Notes: a model not told the origin generated them from the letters alone. A DNA stretch of 64,000 bases from Rhizobium hidalgonense (GCF_002914525.1 NZ_LODW01000060.1:1-64000); one strand, 5' to 3'; positions 1-9,940 are shown, counted from the first letter of the stretch. Numbers and translations are program-made.

Positions 1-354
1 ATAGAACTAACCCCTTTTCCAAGTCAACACACCAATACAAAGTTTTTTGACAATTTTGTAACAGGTTGAAAATGAAGGGCTTTTAGCGCCAATCTCTCAA
101 AACGAAGAAATTCGCCGCCCCGATCGGGTGGTTTTTGGGATTCGTTTTCGCCGAATTCCCACAGAATGGCTTCGGCGAGATAGGCAAGGCTTATATGGGA
201 AGCTTGTGAGGGAATTCCAGGTGCTTGCCCATAACGCCCCTCACTCGCTAGTCTGGGAGGGAAGACCGATCCGGCGGGGTGAAGGACGCTAGTCCTCGAC
301 GAAGAACCGCTGGCCGGCGCTATTCCTTGCCTATGAGATGGTGACAGGGCGAAA
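1..354. other. intergenic region upstream of hrpB
   Basis: No convincing gene is seen in this stretch. A reading frame on the minus strand (24-470) runs into hrpB and resembles no family, so I treat it as antisense noise. A TTGACA hexamer at 47-52 matches a sigma-70 -35 box, but no good -10 follows at normal spacing. The left part is A/T-rich, as expected of a promoter or of the end of an upstream gene outside the window. Confidence 0.5.
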
Positions 355-2820
355 GTGACAATCAACGCATCATTGCCGGAGCTTCCGGTTACACATGTCC
401 TGCCGGCCGTCGGCGCCGCCTTGGCCGAGCAGAAACGCGCCGTTCTTTCGGCGCCGCCCGGCGCCGGCAAGACGACGCTGGCGCCGCTTTACCTGCTCGA
501 CCAGGCCTGGCGCGGCGATGGCAAGATCATCCTCCTGGAGCCGCGGCGGCTGGCGGCGCGGGCGGCGGCAAGCCGGATGGCGTCACTGCTCGGCGAACAG
601 GTCGGCGGCACGGTCGGCTATCGCATGCGCCTCGACAACAGGATATCGGCAGCGACCAGGATCGAGGTGGTGACCGAAGGAGTTTTTGCCCGGATGATCC
701 TTGACGATCCGGAACTGAACGGTGTCTCGACGGTGATCTTCGACGAATTCCACGAGCGTTCGCTCGATGCCGATTTCGGGCTGGCGCTGGCGCTCGACGT
801 GCAATCGGCGCTGCGTGAGGATCTGCGTATCCTGGTGATGTCGGCGACCCTCGACGTCGACCGTGTGGCCGCCCTGCTCGACCATCCGCCTGTCATCGAA
901 AGCCTGGGGCGCAGCTTTCCGATCGATATCCGCTATCAGGACCGGCCGGGCGGCGAGCGCATCGAGGATGCCGTCACGCGGGCGATCCTCGATGCGCATG
1001 CCGACGAAGCCGGCTCGATCCTCGCCTTCCTGCCGGGCCAAGCGGAAATCACCCGGACGGTCGAACGTCTGCAGGGACGATTCGGAGCCGAAACGCTGAT
1101 TGCACCGCTCTACGGCAATCTCAGCCAGAAGGACCAGGATGCGGCAATCCGCCCGGCCTCGAAGGGAACGCGCAAGATCGTGCTGGCGACCTCGATCGCC
1201 GAAACATCGATCACCATCGACGGCGTCAGGATCGTAATCGACAGCGGGTTGCAGCGCCTGCCGGTCTTCGAGGCGTCGACCGGGATCACGCGGCTGGAGA
1301 CGGTGCGTGTGTCTCGGGCGTCGGCCGATCAGCGGGCCGGACGCGCCGGGCGAACGGAGCCGGGGATCGCCATCAGGCTGTGGCATCAGGGCCAGACAGC
1401 AGCGCTGCCGGCCTTCACGCCGCCGCAGATCCTGTCCAGCGATCTCGCCGGCCTGGTGCTCGATCTCGCGTATTGGGGCGTCCAGGATCCGGCAACGCTT
1501 GCCTTGGTAGATCAGCCGCCGGAAACGACGCTCCGGGAGGCGCGGACGCTGCTTGGCCAGTTGGGCGCGCTCGACAAGGATGGGACGCTGACAGCGCGCG
1601 GCAAGGTGATGCGCGACCTCGCCTTGCCGCCGCGGCTTGCCGCCATGGTGGTTTCGTCAGGCGAATCCGGCCATGCCAGGGATGCGGCGATGATATCAGT
1701 GCTTCTCACCGAACAGGGGCTTGGCGGAACAAGCATCGATATCGAGGACCGGTTGCGGCGCTTCAAGGCCGAGCGCGGCGAAAGAGCCGACGCCTCGCGG
1801 CGGCTGGCGGGGCGGCTGGCGAGCGGTCTCGACACCGTTGCCTCAACGGCGCCGGCGCTTGCCGGCCAGCTGCTGCTGCATGCATTCCCGGATCGAATCG
1901 CACTTCAGCGCGGCGGGCGCGGCCGATTCGTGATGGCGAACGGTCGCGGCGCGGAGCTGCCGGAAACCGAAAGGCTGGCCGGCAGCCAGATGCTTGTCAT
2001 CGCCGATCTCACCGGACGGGCAGCGCAGGCGCGGATTCTCTCGGCAGCCGAGGTGACGCGCGGCGATATCGAAGCCGAGCTGCCCGGCGAGATCAAAACC
2101 GGCGATCAGATCTTCTTCGATCGGCAAAGCCGGCAAGTCAGGGCGCGGCGGGCAACCCGGCTCGGCGCGATCGTCTTCGAAGAGACGCCCTTGCCGCGGC
2201 CCTCGGGGCCAACGGTCACCCAGGCGCTAGTGGAGGGGGTTCGCGAGCTGGGGCTCGATCAGCTTTCCTTCTCGAAGGAGGCCGTGCAACTTCGCGAGCG
2301 GATCGGATTTCTTCACCGGACGATCGGCGATCCCTGGCCCGATGTCAGCGATGCTGCCCTGCTGTCAAAGCTGGACGACTGGTTCGGCCCCTTTCAGACG
2401 GAGGCCCGCGGCCTCTCGGAGATTTCCGCGGCCGGGCTTTCGAACGGGCTGATGTCGTTGGTACCGCACGAGTTGCAGCGCGACCTTAGCCGACTTGCGC
2501 CGACCCATTTCGAAGCGCCGACCGGCCAGAGGCACCCGATCCAATATGAAGGCGAGGAGCCGGTGCTGACGATCCGCGTGCAGGAGCTGTTCGGGTTGAA
2601 GCAGCACCCGGCCATTGCCGGCGGCCGCCTGCCGCTGCTGCTCGAACTCACCTCGCCGGCGCATCGGTCGATCCAGACGACACGCGACCTGCCGGGCTTC
2701 TGGGCCGGCTCGTGGAGGGATGTGCGCGCCGATATGCGCGGCCGCTATCCCCGGCACCCCTGGCCGGAGCGGCCGGAAGAGGCGTTGCCGACGACACGGG
2801 CAAAGCCGCGTGGTACATGA
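355..2820 (+). CDS. hrpB: ATP-dependent helicase HrpB
   Basis: A DExH-box helicase of the HrpA/HrpB group, 821 residues, which is normal for HrpB. The nucleotide-binding loop APPGAGKT is at residues 33-40, the DEFH box at 130-133, a MSAT motif near 160, and QRAGRAGR (motif VI) near 325-335. The C-terminal half carries the HrpB-specific extension. The start is GTG at 355; the nearby ATG at 338 runs into a stop at once. Its stop overlaps a possible ATG for the next gene, so it is probably co-transcribed with regB. The family's biological substrate in rhizobia is not established; an RNA helicase role is inferred from homology. Confidence 0.93.
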   Translation: MTINASLPELPVTHVLPAVGAALAEQKRAVLSAPPGAGKTTLAPLYLLDQAWRGDGKIILLEPRRLAARAAASRMASLLGEQVGGTVGYRMRLDNRISAATRIEVVTEGVFARMILDDPELNGVSTVIFDEFHERSLDADFGLALALDVQSALREDLRILVMSATLDVDRVAALLDHPPVIESLGRSFPIDIRYQDRPGGERIEDAVTRAILDAHADEAGSILAFLPGQAEITRTVERLQGRFGAETLIAPLYGNLSQKDQDAAIRPASKGTRKIVLATSIAETSITIDGVRIVIDSGLQRLPVFEASTGITRLETVRVSRASADQRAGRAGRTEPGIAIRLWHQGQTAALPAFTPPQILSSDLAGLVLDLAYWGVQDPATLALVDQPPETTLREARTLLGQLGALDKDGTLTARGKVMRDLALPPRLAAMVVSSGESGHARDAAMISVLLTEQGLGGTSIDIEDRLRRFKAERGERADASRRLAGRLASGLDTVASTAPALAGQLLLHAFPDRIALQRGGRGRFVMANGRGAELPETERLAGSQMLVIADLTGRAAQARILSAAEVTRGDIEAELPGEIKTGDQIFFDRQSRQVRARRATRLGAIVFEETPLPRPSGPTVTQALVEGVRELGLDQLSFSKEAVQLRERIGFLHRTIGDPWPDVSDAALLSKLDDWFGPFQTEARGLSEISAAGLSNGLMSLVPHELQRDLSRLAPTHFEAPTGQRHPIQYEGEEPVLTIRVQELFGLKQHPAIAGGRLPLLLELTSPAHRSIQTTRDLPGFWAGSWRDVRADMRGRYPRHPWPERPEEALPTTRAKPRGT

Positions 2821-2843
2821 CGGCCATTCAAGGAGCCCCCGGA

Positions 2844-4172
2844 ATGATCGACAAGCCTGGCATAACTGACAAGACGGAAAGCTATACGCTGGAGGACCGG
2901 CACAGCAGCCGCAGGCTGCGCCTGCAGACGCTGGTGCGGCTGCGCTGGCTGGCGGTCGGCGGACAGGCGATGACGGTGTTCATCGTGGCCTTCTGGCTGA
3001 AATTTCCCTTGCCGCTGATTGCCAGCTCTTCGCTGATCGCCGCCCTTGCCTGGGTGAATTTCTACCTGACGATCCGCTATCCGCCGACGCACCGCCTGGA
3101 AGCGCCGGCCGCCTTCGCACTGCTGGGCTTCGATCTTCTGCAGCTCTGCGCGCTGCTCTTCATCACCGGCGGCCTTGCCAATCCGTTTGCGGCGCTCGTC
3201 TGCGTGCCGGTTATCATCTCCTTTGCCTCGCAGCCGATTCGCTACAGCACGGCGCTGATCGGCTTTGCGATGGTCTGCATCACGGTGCTTGCCTTTTCGC
3301 CCTTTCCGCTGCCCTGGTTCGACGGCGTCGAGATCAACGTCCACAACGTCATGCAGTTCGGTGTCTGGTGTTCGATCGCCTCGACGATGGCGTTCGCCGC
3401 CTTCTATGCCTACCGGGTCTCGATGGAGGCAAGCCAGCTTGCCGATGCGCTGGCGGCGACCGAACTGGTGCTGCAGCGGGAAAAGCATCTTTCGCAGCTC
3501 GACGGACTGGCCGCCGCGGCTGCCCACGAACTCGGCACGCCGCTGGCGACGATCAGCGTCGTCGCCAAGGAAATGGAGCGGGAACTCAAAAACGACGATC
3601 GGTTCCGCGAGGACGTGATGCTGCTGCGCAGCCAGAGCGAACGCTGCCGTGACATCCTGCGGCGGCTGACGACACTGTCCTCCGAAGGCGAAGCGCATAT
3701 GCGCCGGCTGCCGCTTTCCTCGATGATCGAGGAGATCGTCGCGCCGCACCGGGAATTCGGCATCACGCTCGAGCTGATCGAAAAGAGCCCGCGCAAGGAC
3801 GAGCCGGTGACCGACCGCAACGCCGGCATCATGTACGGGCTCGGCAATCTGATCGAAAACGCCGTCGATTATGCGCGGGAGAAGGTGATCGTCACCGTCG
3901 AGCATGATCACGATAAAGTGCTGATCGTCATCGAGGACGACGGCAACGGTTACGCGCCGGAGATTCTGACGCGGATCGGCGAGCCTTATATGACCAAGCG
4001 GCAGAAAGAGGACACGGCGGGCGGCCTCGGGCTCGGGCTTTTCATCGCCAAGACGCTGCTGGAGCGCTCGGGAGCATCGCTGATTTTCGAGAATCGCGAC
4101 CCGGAAAGTGCGGGCGCGCGTATCCGAATCGAATGGCCGCGCATGCTGATCGACGCAAATTCGACAAAGTGA
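2844..4172 (+). CDS. regB: redox-sensing histidine kinase RegB/ActS
   Basis: Membrane histidine kinase of the RegB/PrrB/ActS family (442 residues), which controls redox-dependent genes with RegA. Several transmembrane segments fill residues about 35-195. The family's quinone-binding heptapeptide GGLANPF is at 109-115. The H-box AAHELGTPLATI places the phospho-accepting His at 228, and the redox-active cysteine of the family is present in SERCRDIL (Cys268). ATP-binding N and G boxes follow. I chose ATG 2844 because AGGAG lies 8 bases upstream; an ATG at 2817 overlapping the hrpB stop is a weaker alternative. It is followed 68 bp later by its response regulator. Confidence 0.93.
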   Translation: MIDKPGITDKTESYTLEDRHSSRRLRLQTLVRLRWLAVGGQAMTVFIVAFWLKFPLPLIASSSLIAALAWVNFYLTIRYPPTHRLEAPAAFALLGFDLLQLCALLFITGGLANPFAALVCVPVIISFASQPIRYSTALIGFAMVCITVLAFSPFPLPWFDGVEINVHNVMQFGVWCSIASTMAFAAFYAYRVSMEASQLADALAATELVLQREKHLSQLDGLAAAAAHELGTPLATISVVAKEMERELKNDDRFREDVMLLRSQSERCRDILRRLTTLSSEGEAHMRRLPLSSMIEEIVAPHREFGITLELIEKSPRKDEPVTDRNAGIMYGLGNLIENAVDYAREKVIVTVEHDHDKVLIVIEDDGNGYAPEILTRIGEPYMTKRQKEDTAGGLGLGLFIAKTLLERSGASLIFENRDPESAGARIRIEWPRMLIDANSTK

Positions 4173-4240
4173 CTTTGTCGGCATAAGTAGGATATAAGCG
4201 GTTGACGCAGATCGGGCGTTCAAGCGCCAGGGCCAAGACG

Positions 4241-4819
4241 ATGACAGAACAAAATCACGAAAATTTCGCCGCGACGGATGAAGACCATATCGGTCCCGAC
4301 GCCAGCCTGCTGATCGTCGACGACGACGGGCCGTTCCTGCGCCGCCTGGCCCGGGCGATGGAAACGCGCGGTTTCCAGGTGGAAACGGCCGAATCAGTGG
4401 CGGAGGGCGTTGCGAAATCGAAAGGCAGGCCGCCGAAATATGCAGTGGTCGACCTTCGGCTCGGCGACGGCAATGGGCTCGACGTCATCGAAGCCATCCG
4501 CCAGCGGCGCGACGACACCAGGATCATCGTGCTGACCGGCTACGGCAATATCGCAACGGCAGTGACGGCCGTAAAACTCGGCGCCGTCGATTACTTGGCG
4601 AAGCCTGCGGATGCCGACGACGTGTTTTCGGCGCTGACGCAGCGGGCAGGCGAAAAGGCCGAGCTCCCCGAGAACCCGATGTCGGCCGACCGGGTGCGCT
4701 GGGAACACATTCAGCGGGTCTACGAAATGTGCGAGCGCAATGTTTCGGAAACGGCGCGCCGGCTCAACATGCACCGGCGGACGCTGCAGCGCATCCTTGC
4801 CAAACGCGCGCCGAAATAG
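4241..4819 (+). CDS. regA: response regulator RegA/ActR
   Basis: Two-domain regulator (192 residues) of the RegA/PrrA/ActR/RoxR family. The receiver domain has the acidic pair in LIVDDDG, the phospho-accepting Asp in VVDLRLGDG and the conserved Lys in LAKPAD. The C-terminus is the very conserved Fis-type helix-turn-helix NVSETARRLNMHRRTLQRIL. It is expected to be phosphorylated by the upstream RegB and to bind DNA at respiratory, nitrogen and carbon metabolism promoters (family knowledge). ATG 4241 was preferred over an in-frame TTG at 4202, which would add 13 residues not typical of the family. Confidence 0.93.
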   Translation: MTEQNHENFAATDEDHIGPDASLLIVDDDGPFLRRLARAMETRGFQVETAESVAEGVAKSKGRPPKYAVVDLRLGDGNGLDVIEAIRQRRDDTRIIVLTGYGNIATAVTAVKLGAVDYLAKPADADDVFSALTQRAGEKAELPENPMSADRVRWEHIQRVYEMCERNVSETARRLNMHRRTLQRILAKRAPK

Positions 4820-4831
4820 CCGAGACATCCG

Positions 4832-5326
4832 TCAAACATCGTCGACGGTGAATGGCTTTCCGTTCGCCCATTCGGCCATCATCAGCCGTTGGGCGGCGGC
4901 GCGCGAGAAATTGAGCGTGACGGATTTGCGCGTGGCCGGAGCCATGCGGTGTTCGGGCGCCTCGCGAATCATGTGGGCGCCATAACCGTCCGAGAGGAAA
5001 AGCCCGCACTCCTCGGGAAAAATGTCGAGCGGCACGCCTTCGTGAGTCGCAAAGAACAGCCGGTCGCAATGCAGCCTGTATTCCGGCCATTTGCGATCCA
5101 CTCTGAAATCCTCGATCGACGTCTTGATTTCGACAATCCAGACCTCGCCCTTTTCCGAAATCGTGATCAAATCGGCACGACGGCCGCTGGCCAGCGGCAG
5201 TTCGGGCAGCACGGCATGGCGCATTTCATGCAGCAAAATCTGCGTTCCCCGCCGCACCATCATGGCCCTGTCCGATTGCCGGCCATCGATTAACGGATTG
5301 TTATTGTAAACACTCAAAATCGTCAT
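4832..5326 (-). CDS. mmcB: MmcB family DNA repair protein
   Basis: A 164-residue protein of the MmcB family (PF06319), a PD-(D/E)xK-like putative endonuclease in alphaproteobacteria linked to mitomycin C resistance. The segment RRADLITISEKGEVWIVEIK resembles a restriction-like nuclease core (D...ExK). It converges with regA with only 12 bp between the stops. No LexA-type direct repeat (GTTC-N7-GTTC) was found in the 179 bp before it, so SOS control is not evident from the sequence. The ATG at 5326 lacks a strong ribosome binding site. Confidence 0.8.
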   Translation of the reverse strand: MTILSVYNNNPLIDGRQSDRAMMVRRGTQILLHEMRHAVLPELPLASGRRADLITISEKGEVWIVEIKTSIEDFRVDRKWPEYRLHCDRLFFATHEGVPLDIFPEECGLFLSDGYGAHMIREAPEHRMAPATRKSVTLNFSRAAAQRLMMAEWANGKPFTVDDV

Positions 5327-5505
5327 GGATAACCATCGCAGGGGCTGGCGTGTTGTTGCAAAAAAACCATGCGCTTCTAATTTGCGCCACGGACGGATTT
5401 GTCGCGCTGCAGTAGCCTTGCAAAGCGCAAGTTAATCGAAAATAAACCATAATCAACGATGGTCGAAAGACTGTTCTCCCTGCTCCAAAACTTCAAGAGT
5501 CATCT

Positions 5506-6189
5506 ATGCGCATCCGCAATGCATTCCCTGTATTTGGCCTGCTGACAACGCTCGCACTGGCCGGTTGCTCCACCAACTCCGATAGCGCATCCGTCGACGA
5601 CAAGGGCGCAGGCCCGACGGTACAGACAGCTCAGATCTTCAACGACGCCTATGGCGTGACGAAGGATGCCGGATACTCCCTGCCGGCAATCCCGATCGAC
5701 AGGGTCAAGCCGCAGTTCCGCCGCCAGGTCGTCAGCTACCAGACCACCGAGCGTCCGGGAACGATCATCGTCAACACGCGTGAGCGCTTCCTCTATTACA
5801 TCCTGGCCAACGGCAAGGCGATGCGTTACGGCATCGGCGTCGGCAAGCAGGGCTTCGCATGGGCCGGCACCGCCTACGTCGCCTGGAAGCAGGAATGGCC
5901 GACCTGGCATCCACCGAAGGAAATGGCCGTTCGCCGCCCCGACGTCGCCAAGTATGTCGAAGACGGCATGGGCCCGGGTCTCAGCAATCCGCTCGGCGCG
6001 CGCGCCATGTATCTCTTCAACGAGGACGGCAAGGACACGCTGTTTCGCCTGCACGGCACGCCGGAATGGGCTTCGATCGGCACCGCCGCTTCCTCGGGCT
6101 GCATTCGCCTGATGAACCAGGACGTCATCGACCTCTATAGCCGCGTTCGTCCGGGCAAGGGCACGTCCAAGGTCGTCGTTATCCAGTAA
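5506..6189 (+). CDS. L,D-transpeptidase lipoprotein (YkuD domain)
   Basis: A 227-residue YkuD/ErfK-type L,D-transpeptidase that would cross-link peptidoglycan or attach proteins to it in the periplasm. The N-terminus is a lipoprotein signal ending in LAGC, so Cys20 should be lipidated. The catalytic region has His183 in LHGTPEW and Cys199 in SSGCIRL, matching the HxxxxxxxxxxxxxxxSxGC(I/V)R signature. AAGAG lies about 7 bases before the ATG. Rhizobia carry many paralogues, so no specific name is given. A strong hairpin terminator follows it. Confidence 0.9.
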   Translation: MRIRNAFPVFGLLTTLALAGCSTNSDSASVDDKGAGPTVQTAQIFNDAYGVTKDAGYSLPAIPIDRVKPQFRRQVVSYQTTERPGTIIVNTRERFLYYILANGKAMRYGIGVGKQGFAWAGTAYVAWKQEWPTWHPPKEMAVRRPDVAKYVEDGMGPGLSNPLGARAMYLFNEDGKDTLFRLHGTPEWASIGTAASSGCIRLMNQDVIDLYSRVRPGKGTSKVVVIQ

Positions 6190-6212
6190 GCTAGATATCG
6201 AATTCGGTATAA

Positions 6213-6247
6213 AAAAGGCCGCCGGACTGTCGTCTCGGCGGCCTTTT
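6213..6247. terminator. bidirectional intrinsic terminator
   Basis: A perfect 12-bp stem (AAAAGGCCGCCG at 6213-6224 with CGGCGGCCTTTT at 6236-6247) and an 11-base loop lies between the converging L,D-transpeptidase and glcB genes. It has A-runs and T-runs on both sides, so it can end transcription in both directions. Confidence 0.85.
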
Positions 6248-6266
6248 CACATTCAAAACTATACTC

Positions 6267-8438
6267 TCACCCGGTTTGCTTCGCCTTGAGCTCAAGGCGG
6301 CGGCGGTGCAGCACCGGCTCAGTATAGCCGTTCGGCTGCTCCCTGCCCTTCAACACGAGATCGAGTGCGGCCTGGAAGGCGATCGAGCCATCGAAATTGC
6401 CGGCCATCGGCCGATAGGCGGTGTCCTGCTCGTTCTGCCGGTCGACGACGGCGGCCATGCGCTTCATCGTTTCGACGATCTGAGCCTCGGTGACGACCTG
6501 GTGATGCAGCCAATTCGCCATATGCTGGGCCGAGATGCGCAATGTGGCGCGGTCTTCCATCAGACCGACATTGTTGATGTCGGGCACCTTCGAGCAACCG
6601 ACGCCGTGATCGACCCAGCGCACGACGTAGCCGAGGATGCCCTGGGCATTATTGTCGAGCTCGCGCTGGATTTCCTCCGGCGTCCAGTTCGGCCGCACCG
6701 CAACCGGCACGGAGAGAATGTCGGAGAGTTTTGCGCGGGCACGATCCTTCAGTCCCTGTTGAACGCGGGCGACATTGACGCGGTGATAGTGGGTGGCGTG
6801 CAGGGTCGCAGCCGTCGGCGACGGCACCCAGGCGGTGTTGGCGCCGGCCTTCGGGTGGGCGATCTTCTGCTCCAGCATCGCCGCCATCAGATCCGGCATC
6901 GCCCACATGCCCTTACCAATCTGAGCATGGCCGGAAAGTCCACATTCGAGACCGATGTCGACGTTCCAGTTCTCATAGGCCGAGATCCAGGCCGCCTGGC
7001 GCATATCGCCCTTGCGAATCATCGGACCGGCTTCCATCGAGGTGTGGATCTCGTCGCCGGTGCGATCGAGGAAGCCGGTATTGATGAAGACGACACGTTC
7101 ACGGGCGGCGCGAATGCACTCCTTGAGGTTGACCGTCGTGCGGCGCTCCTCATCCATGATGCCCATCTTGATGGTGTTGCGCGGCAGGCCAAGCGCATCT
7201 TCGACCCGCGAGAAGATCTCGACGGCGAAGGCGACTTCCTCGGGCCCATGCATCTTCGGCTTGACCACATACATGGAGCCGGTACGGGAATTCTTTCTCC
7301 GGCCGGCCGGGCCGATATCGTAAAGGGCAATCAGGCCGGTGATGACGGCATCCATGATGCCCTCCGGCACTTCCTTGCCGTCGCGGTCAAGAATGGCCGG
7401 ATTGGTCATGAGGTGGCCGACATTGCGCACCAGCATCAGCGAGCGGCGATGCAGTTCGAAGGCGGCGCCGTCGGGGCCGGTATATTGCAGATCCGGGTTG
7501 AGCTTGCGGACGAAACTCGTCCCGCCCTTTGCCACTTCTTCCTGCAGATCGCCCTTCATCAGGCCGAGCCAGTTGCGATAGACAATGACCTTGTCCTCGG
7601 CATCGACGGCGGCAATCGAATCCTCGCAGTCCATGATCGTGGTGATCGCCGATTCCAGCCAGACGTCGGAAACATGGGCCGGATCGGTCTTACCGATCGC
7701 CGTCGTCGCATCGATAACGATCTCGATGTGGATACCGTTGTTCTTCAGGAGAATATGCGTCGGAGCGGCCGCATCGCCGCGATAACCGGCAAAATGCCCA
7801 GTATTCCTAAGCATTGCCTGCTCGCCATCAGTCGATCTGACAACAAGCGCTCCGTCCTTGACGATCAGGCTGCCGAGGTCCTTCCAGCTGCTATCCTGCA
7901 GCGGCACGGACATATCGAGGAAATCGCGCACCCAGGCGATGACCTTCTCGCCGCGCTTCGGATTGTAACCCTTGCCTTTCTCGGCGCCGTCGCTCTCAGC
8001 AATGGCATCCGTGCCGTAGAGCGCATCATAGAGCGAGCCCCAGCGGGCATTGGCGGCGTTCAGCGCATAACGGGCGTTCATGACGGGAACGACCAGTTGC
8101 GGGCCGGCGATCGATGCGATCTCGGGATCGACGTTGTCGGTCGAAACCTGAAAGTCAGATCCCTCAGGCAGGAGATAGCCAATTTCGCGGAGGAAGGACT
8201 GGTATTCGTCCATATCCGCAGGCGCGCCATGGCGGCGATACCAGTCGTCGATCTTGACCTGCAGGTCGTCGCGTTTGGCCAGCAGCGCCCGATTCTTCGT
8301 GGCGAGATCATGGATAATCGCCGAAAAATCGGCAAAGAACTTGTCCGCATCCACCGCCAGACCCGGCAGAACCTCCTGGGTCAGGAAATCATGAAGGACG
8401 GTTTCGACGGCAAGACCGTTCTTATCAACGCGGCTCAT
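6267..8438 (-). CDS. glcB: malate synthase G
   Basis: Condenses glyoxylate with acetyl-CoA to malate in the glyoxylate shunt or glycolate use. The protein is 723 residues, the same length as E. coli GlcB, and is recognisable over its whole length (for example GSMYVVKPKMHGPEEVAF, MGIMDEERRTTVNLKECI, and the C-terminal HRRRLELKAKQ). The ATG at 8438 has AGGGAGA upstream; a longer reading frame from 8492 adds residues foreign to the family. It stands alone between a bidirectional terminator and a P450 gene. No isocitrate lyase is nearby. Confidence 0.95.
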   Translation of the reverse strand: MSRVDKNGLAVETVLHDFLTQEVLPGLAVDADKFFADFSAIIHDLATKNRALLAKRDDLQVKIDDWYRRHGAPADMDEYQSFLREIGYLLPEGSDFQVSTDNVDPEIASIAGPQLVVPVMNARYALNAANARWGSLYDALYGTDAIAESDGAEKGKGYNPKRGEKVIAWVRDFLDMSVPLQDSSWKDLGSLIVKDGALVVRSTDGEQAMLRNTGHFAGYRGDAAAPTHILLKNNGIHIEIVIDATTAIGKTDPAHVSDVWLESAITTIMDCEDSIAAVDAEDKVIVYRNWLGLMKGDLQEEVAKGGTSFVRKLNPDLQYTGPDGAAFELHRRSLMLVRNVGHLMTNPAILDRDGKEVPEGIMDAVITGLIALYDIGPAGRRKNSRTGSMYVVKPKMHGPEEVAFAVEIFSRVEDALGLPRNTIKMGIMDEERRTTVNLKECIRAARERVVFINTGFLDRTGDEIHTSMEAGPMIRKGDMRQAAWISAYENWNVDIGLECGLSGHAQIGKGMWAMPDLMAAMLEQKIAHPKAGANTAWVPSPTAATLHATHYHRVNVARVQQGLKDRARAKLSDILSVPVAVRPNWTPEEIQRELDNNAQGILGYVVRWVDHGVGCSKVPDINNVGLMEDRATLRISAQHMANWLHHQVVTEAQIVETMKRMAAVVDRQNEQDTAYRPMAGNFDGSIAFQAALDLVLKGREQPNGYTEPVLHRRRLELKAKQTG

Positions 8439-8523
8439 GCGGCATTCTCCCTGGCAACGACTTTGAATGCTGCCACTTTGCCCGGCTTTCATTCACAGTC
8501 AATTCCGCAATAATTCGAAAGAT

Positions 8524-9936
8524 TTATGCTTTCGTGGAAATTATGCGCGGCGTCACACGCATCGGCAGCCCGTTCTGCGGCTGGGTCGTCAGTTTCTGCA
8601 CCGGCCAGGGATTGGTCTCATCGGTCGAATCGAAGCGATAGCGATGCATCATCACCGCCAGCGCGATCACCGCCTCCTGCAGCGCGAAGGTCGCGCCGAT
8701 GCAGACCCGCGGACCGGCGCCAAACGGCAGGAACTGGAAGCGGCCAATACTGCCGCGATTCTCCGGCAGGAAACGTTCCGGCATATAGGCGCGCGGCCTA
8801 TCCCAATAGAGCTCGTGTCGATGCAACGTCCAGGGCATGATGAGCACGGTGATATCGGCCGGTATTTCGACCTCCTCGCCCTTCGCATTCGTCCAGACGT
8901 CATCGGCGATTGCGGCGCGATTGATCGAAGGGGCCGGCGGATAAAGTCTGAGAGCCTCTTCAAAGGCTGCCCGCGTCACCGGCATCAGATCCAGCCATTC
9001 TACCGGCTCGGCGCCGGTTGCAAGAACAGCGTCGATTTCCGTTTCCATCACCTCGCGGATATGCGGGCTGTTGGCCACACAATAAAGCGTCCAGGCCAGC
9101 GCACGAGCGGTCGTCTCGTGCCCGGCGCCGATGAAAGTCAGGATATTGTCCTCGATCTCTTCTTTGGTCAGGCCATCGGGGCCGGCCTGTTCGAGAAGCA
9201 GCGTCAGAAAATCGTCCGGTGCGGCGGCGCGATCGGCCTTCATCTTCGCCAGACGCAAATCCATGGTGTCGCGCACGATCGCCCTGAATTTCTCCAGCAC
9301 CTTCTGGCCGCCGATGCGGGTGAGGCGCGGCACCCAGGAGGGCGCACGCAGCAAATCCATCGGGTCGACGCGACCCATGCGGTGGAGAAGCTGGTTGACG
9401 TCGTCGGAGAAATGGCCGCTCGAGGAGACGATTTCGCCGGAGAAGAGCGTTTCGGCAAGAATCGCAAAGGTGAGGTCAGTCATATCACTGGCGATATCGA
9501 AGACTTGGCCCGCCGAACCGGACCCCTCATATTTGCCGATATATTCTTCCGATTGCCGCAGCATCTGGCCGCCGAAACCCTTGGCGTGGCGCGGCGTGAA
9601 AACAGGGGCGACCGCCTTTCGCGACCGTTTCCAGACCTGGCCTTCCGCCGTCAGCAGGCCGTCGCGCAGGATCGGCCGCAGAACCAGCTGGCGTATGTCG
9701 GACATGCGGTAATTGTTAGCATTGTCGACCAGCACATGCTTGATCAGGCCGGGATCGTTGACGATCAGGGTATGTTGCCCGAAGAAACTCGTCTTGATCC
9801 AGGGCAGCGTATAGGACGGCTCGCCCCAGAGTTCGAGCGGATTGCGCAGGATGATGCGGATGATATCAAGCCGGCTCGGTGGCACGGTGCGCGGCAGCGG
9901 TGCCGGCGGAACGAAGGGGTCAGGACGCATGTCCAT
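8524..9936 (-). CDS. cytochrome P450
   Basis: A 470-residue soluble-type cytochrome P450. The I-helix oxygen-activation motif AGHETTA is present, followed by the K-helix ExxR in EEALRLYPP, the PERF motif, and the heme-binding loop FGAGPRVCIGATFA with the iron-ligand Cys at about 412. No N-terminal membrane anchor is seen. The substrate cannot be told from sequence. ATG 9936 is preceded by GAAAGG at proper spacing; the frame is open much further upstream (to 10509) but that part overlaps the DUF1402 gene antisense-free on the same strand and is not P450-like. No ferredoxin partner gene is adjacent. Confidence 0.9.
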   Translation of the reverse strand: MDMRPDPFVPPAPLPRTVPPSRLDIIRIILRNPLELWGEPSYTLPWIKTSFFGQHTLIVNDPGLIKHVLVDNANNYRMSDIRQLVLRPILRDGLLTAEGQVWKRSRKAVAPVFTPRHAKGFGGQMLRQSEEYIGKYEGSGSAGQVFDIASDMTDLTFAILAETLFSGEIVSSSGHFSDDVNQLLHRMGRVDPMDLLRAPSWVPRLTRIGGQKVLEKFRAIVRDTMDLRLAKMKADRAAAPDDFLTLLLEQAGPDGLTKEEIEDNILTFIGAGHETTARALAWTLYCVANSPHIREVMETEIDAVLATGAEPVEWLDLMPVTRAAFEEALRLYPPAPSINRAAIADDVWTNAKGEEVEIPADITVLIMPWTLHRHELYWDRPRAYMPERFLPENRGSIGRFQFLPFGAGPRVCIGATFALQEAVIALAVMMHRYRFDSTDETNPWPVQKLTTQPQNGLPMRVTPRIISTKA

Positions 9937-9940
9937 CGTC

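Noticed and set aside
5327..5505. LexA (SOS) box before mmcB
   Set aside because: MmcB is SOS-linked in some alphaproteobacteria, but no GTTC-N7-GTTC or GAAC-N7-GAAC repeat is present here.
6276..8513. 745-codon open frame antisense to malate synthase G
   Set aside because: Antisense frames stay open in high-GC genes because of third-position bias. The translation has no family resemblance, while the minus strand gives a full-length GlcB.
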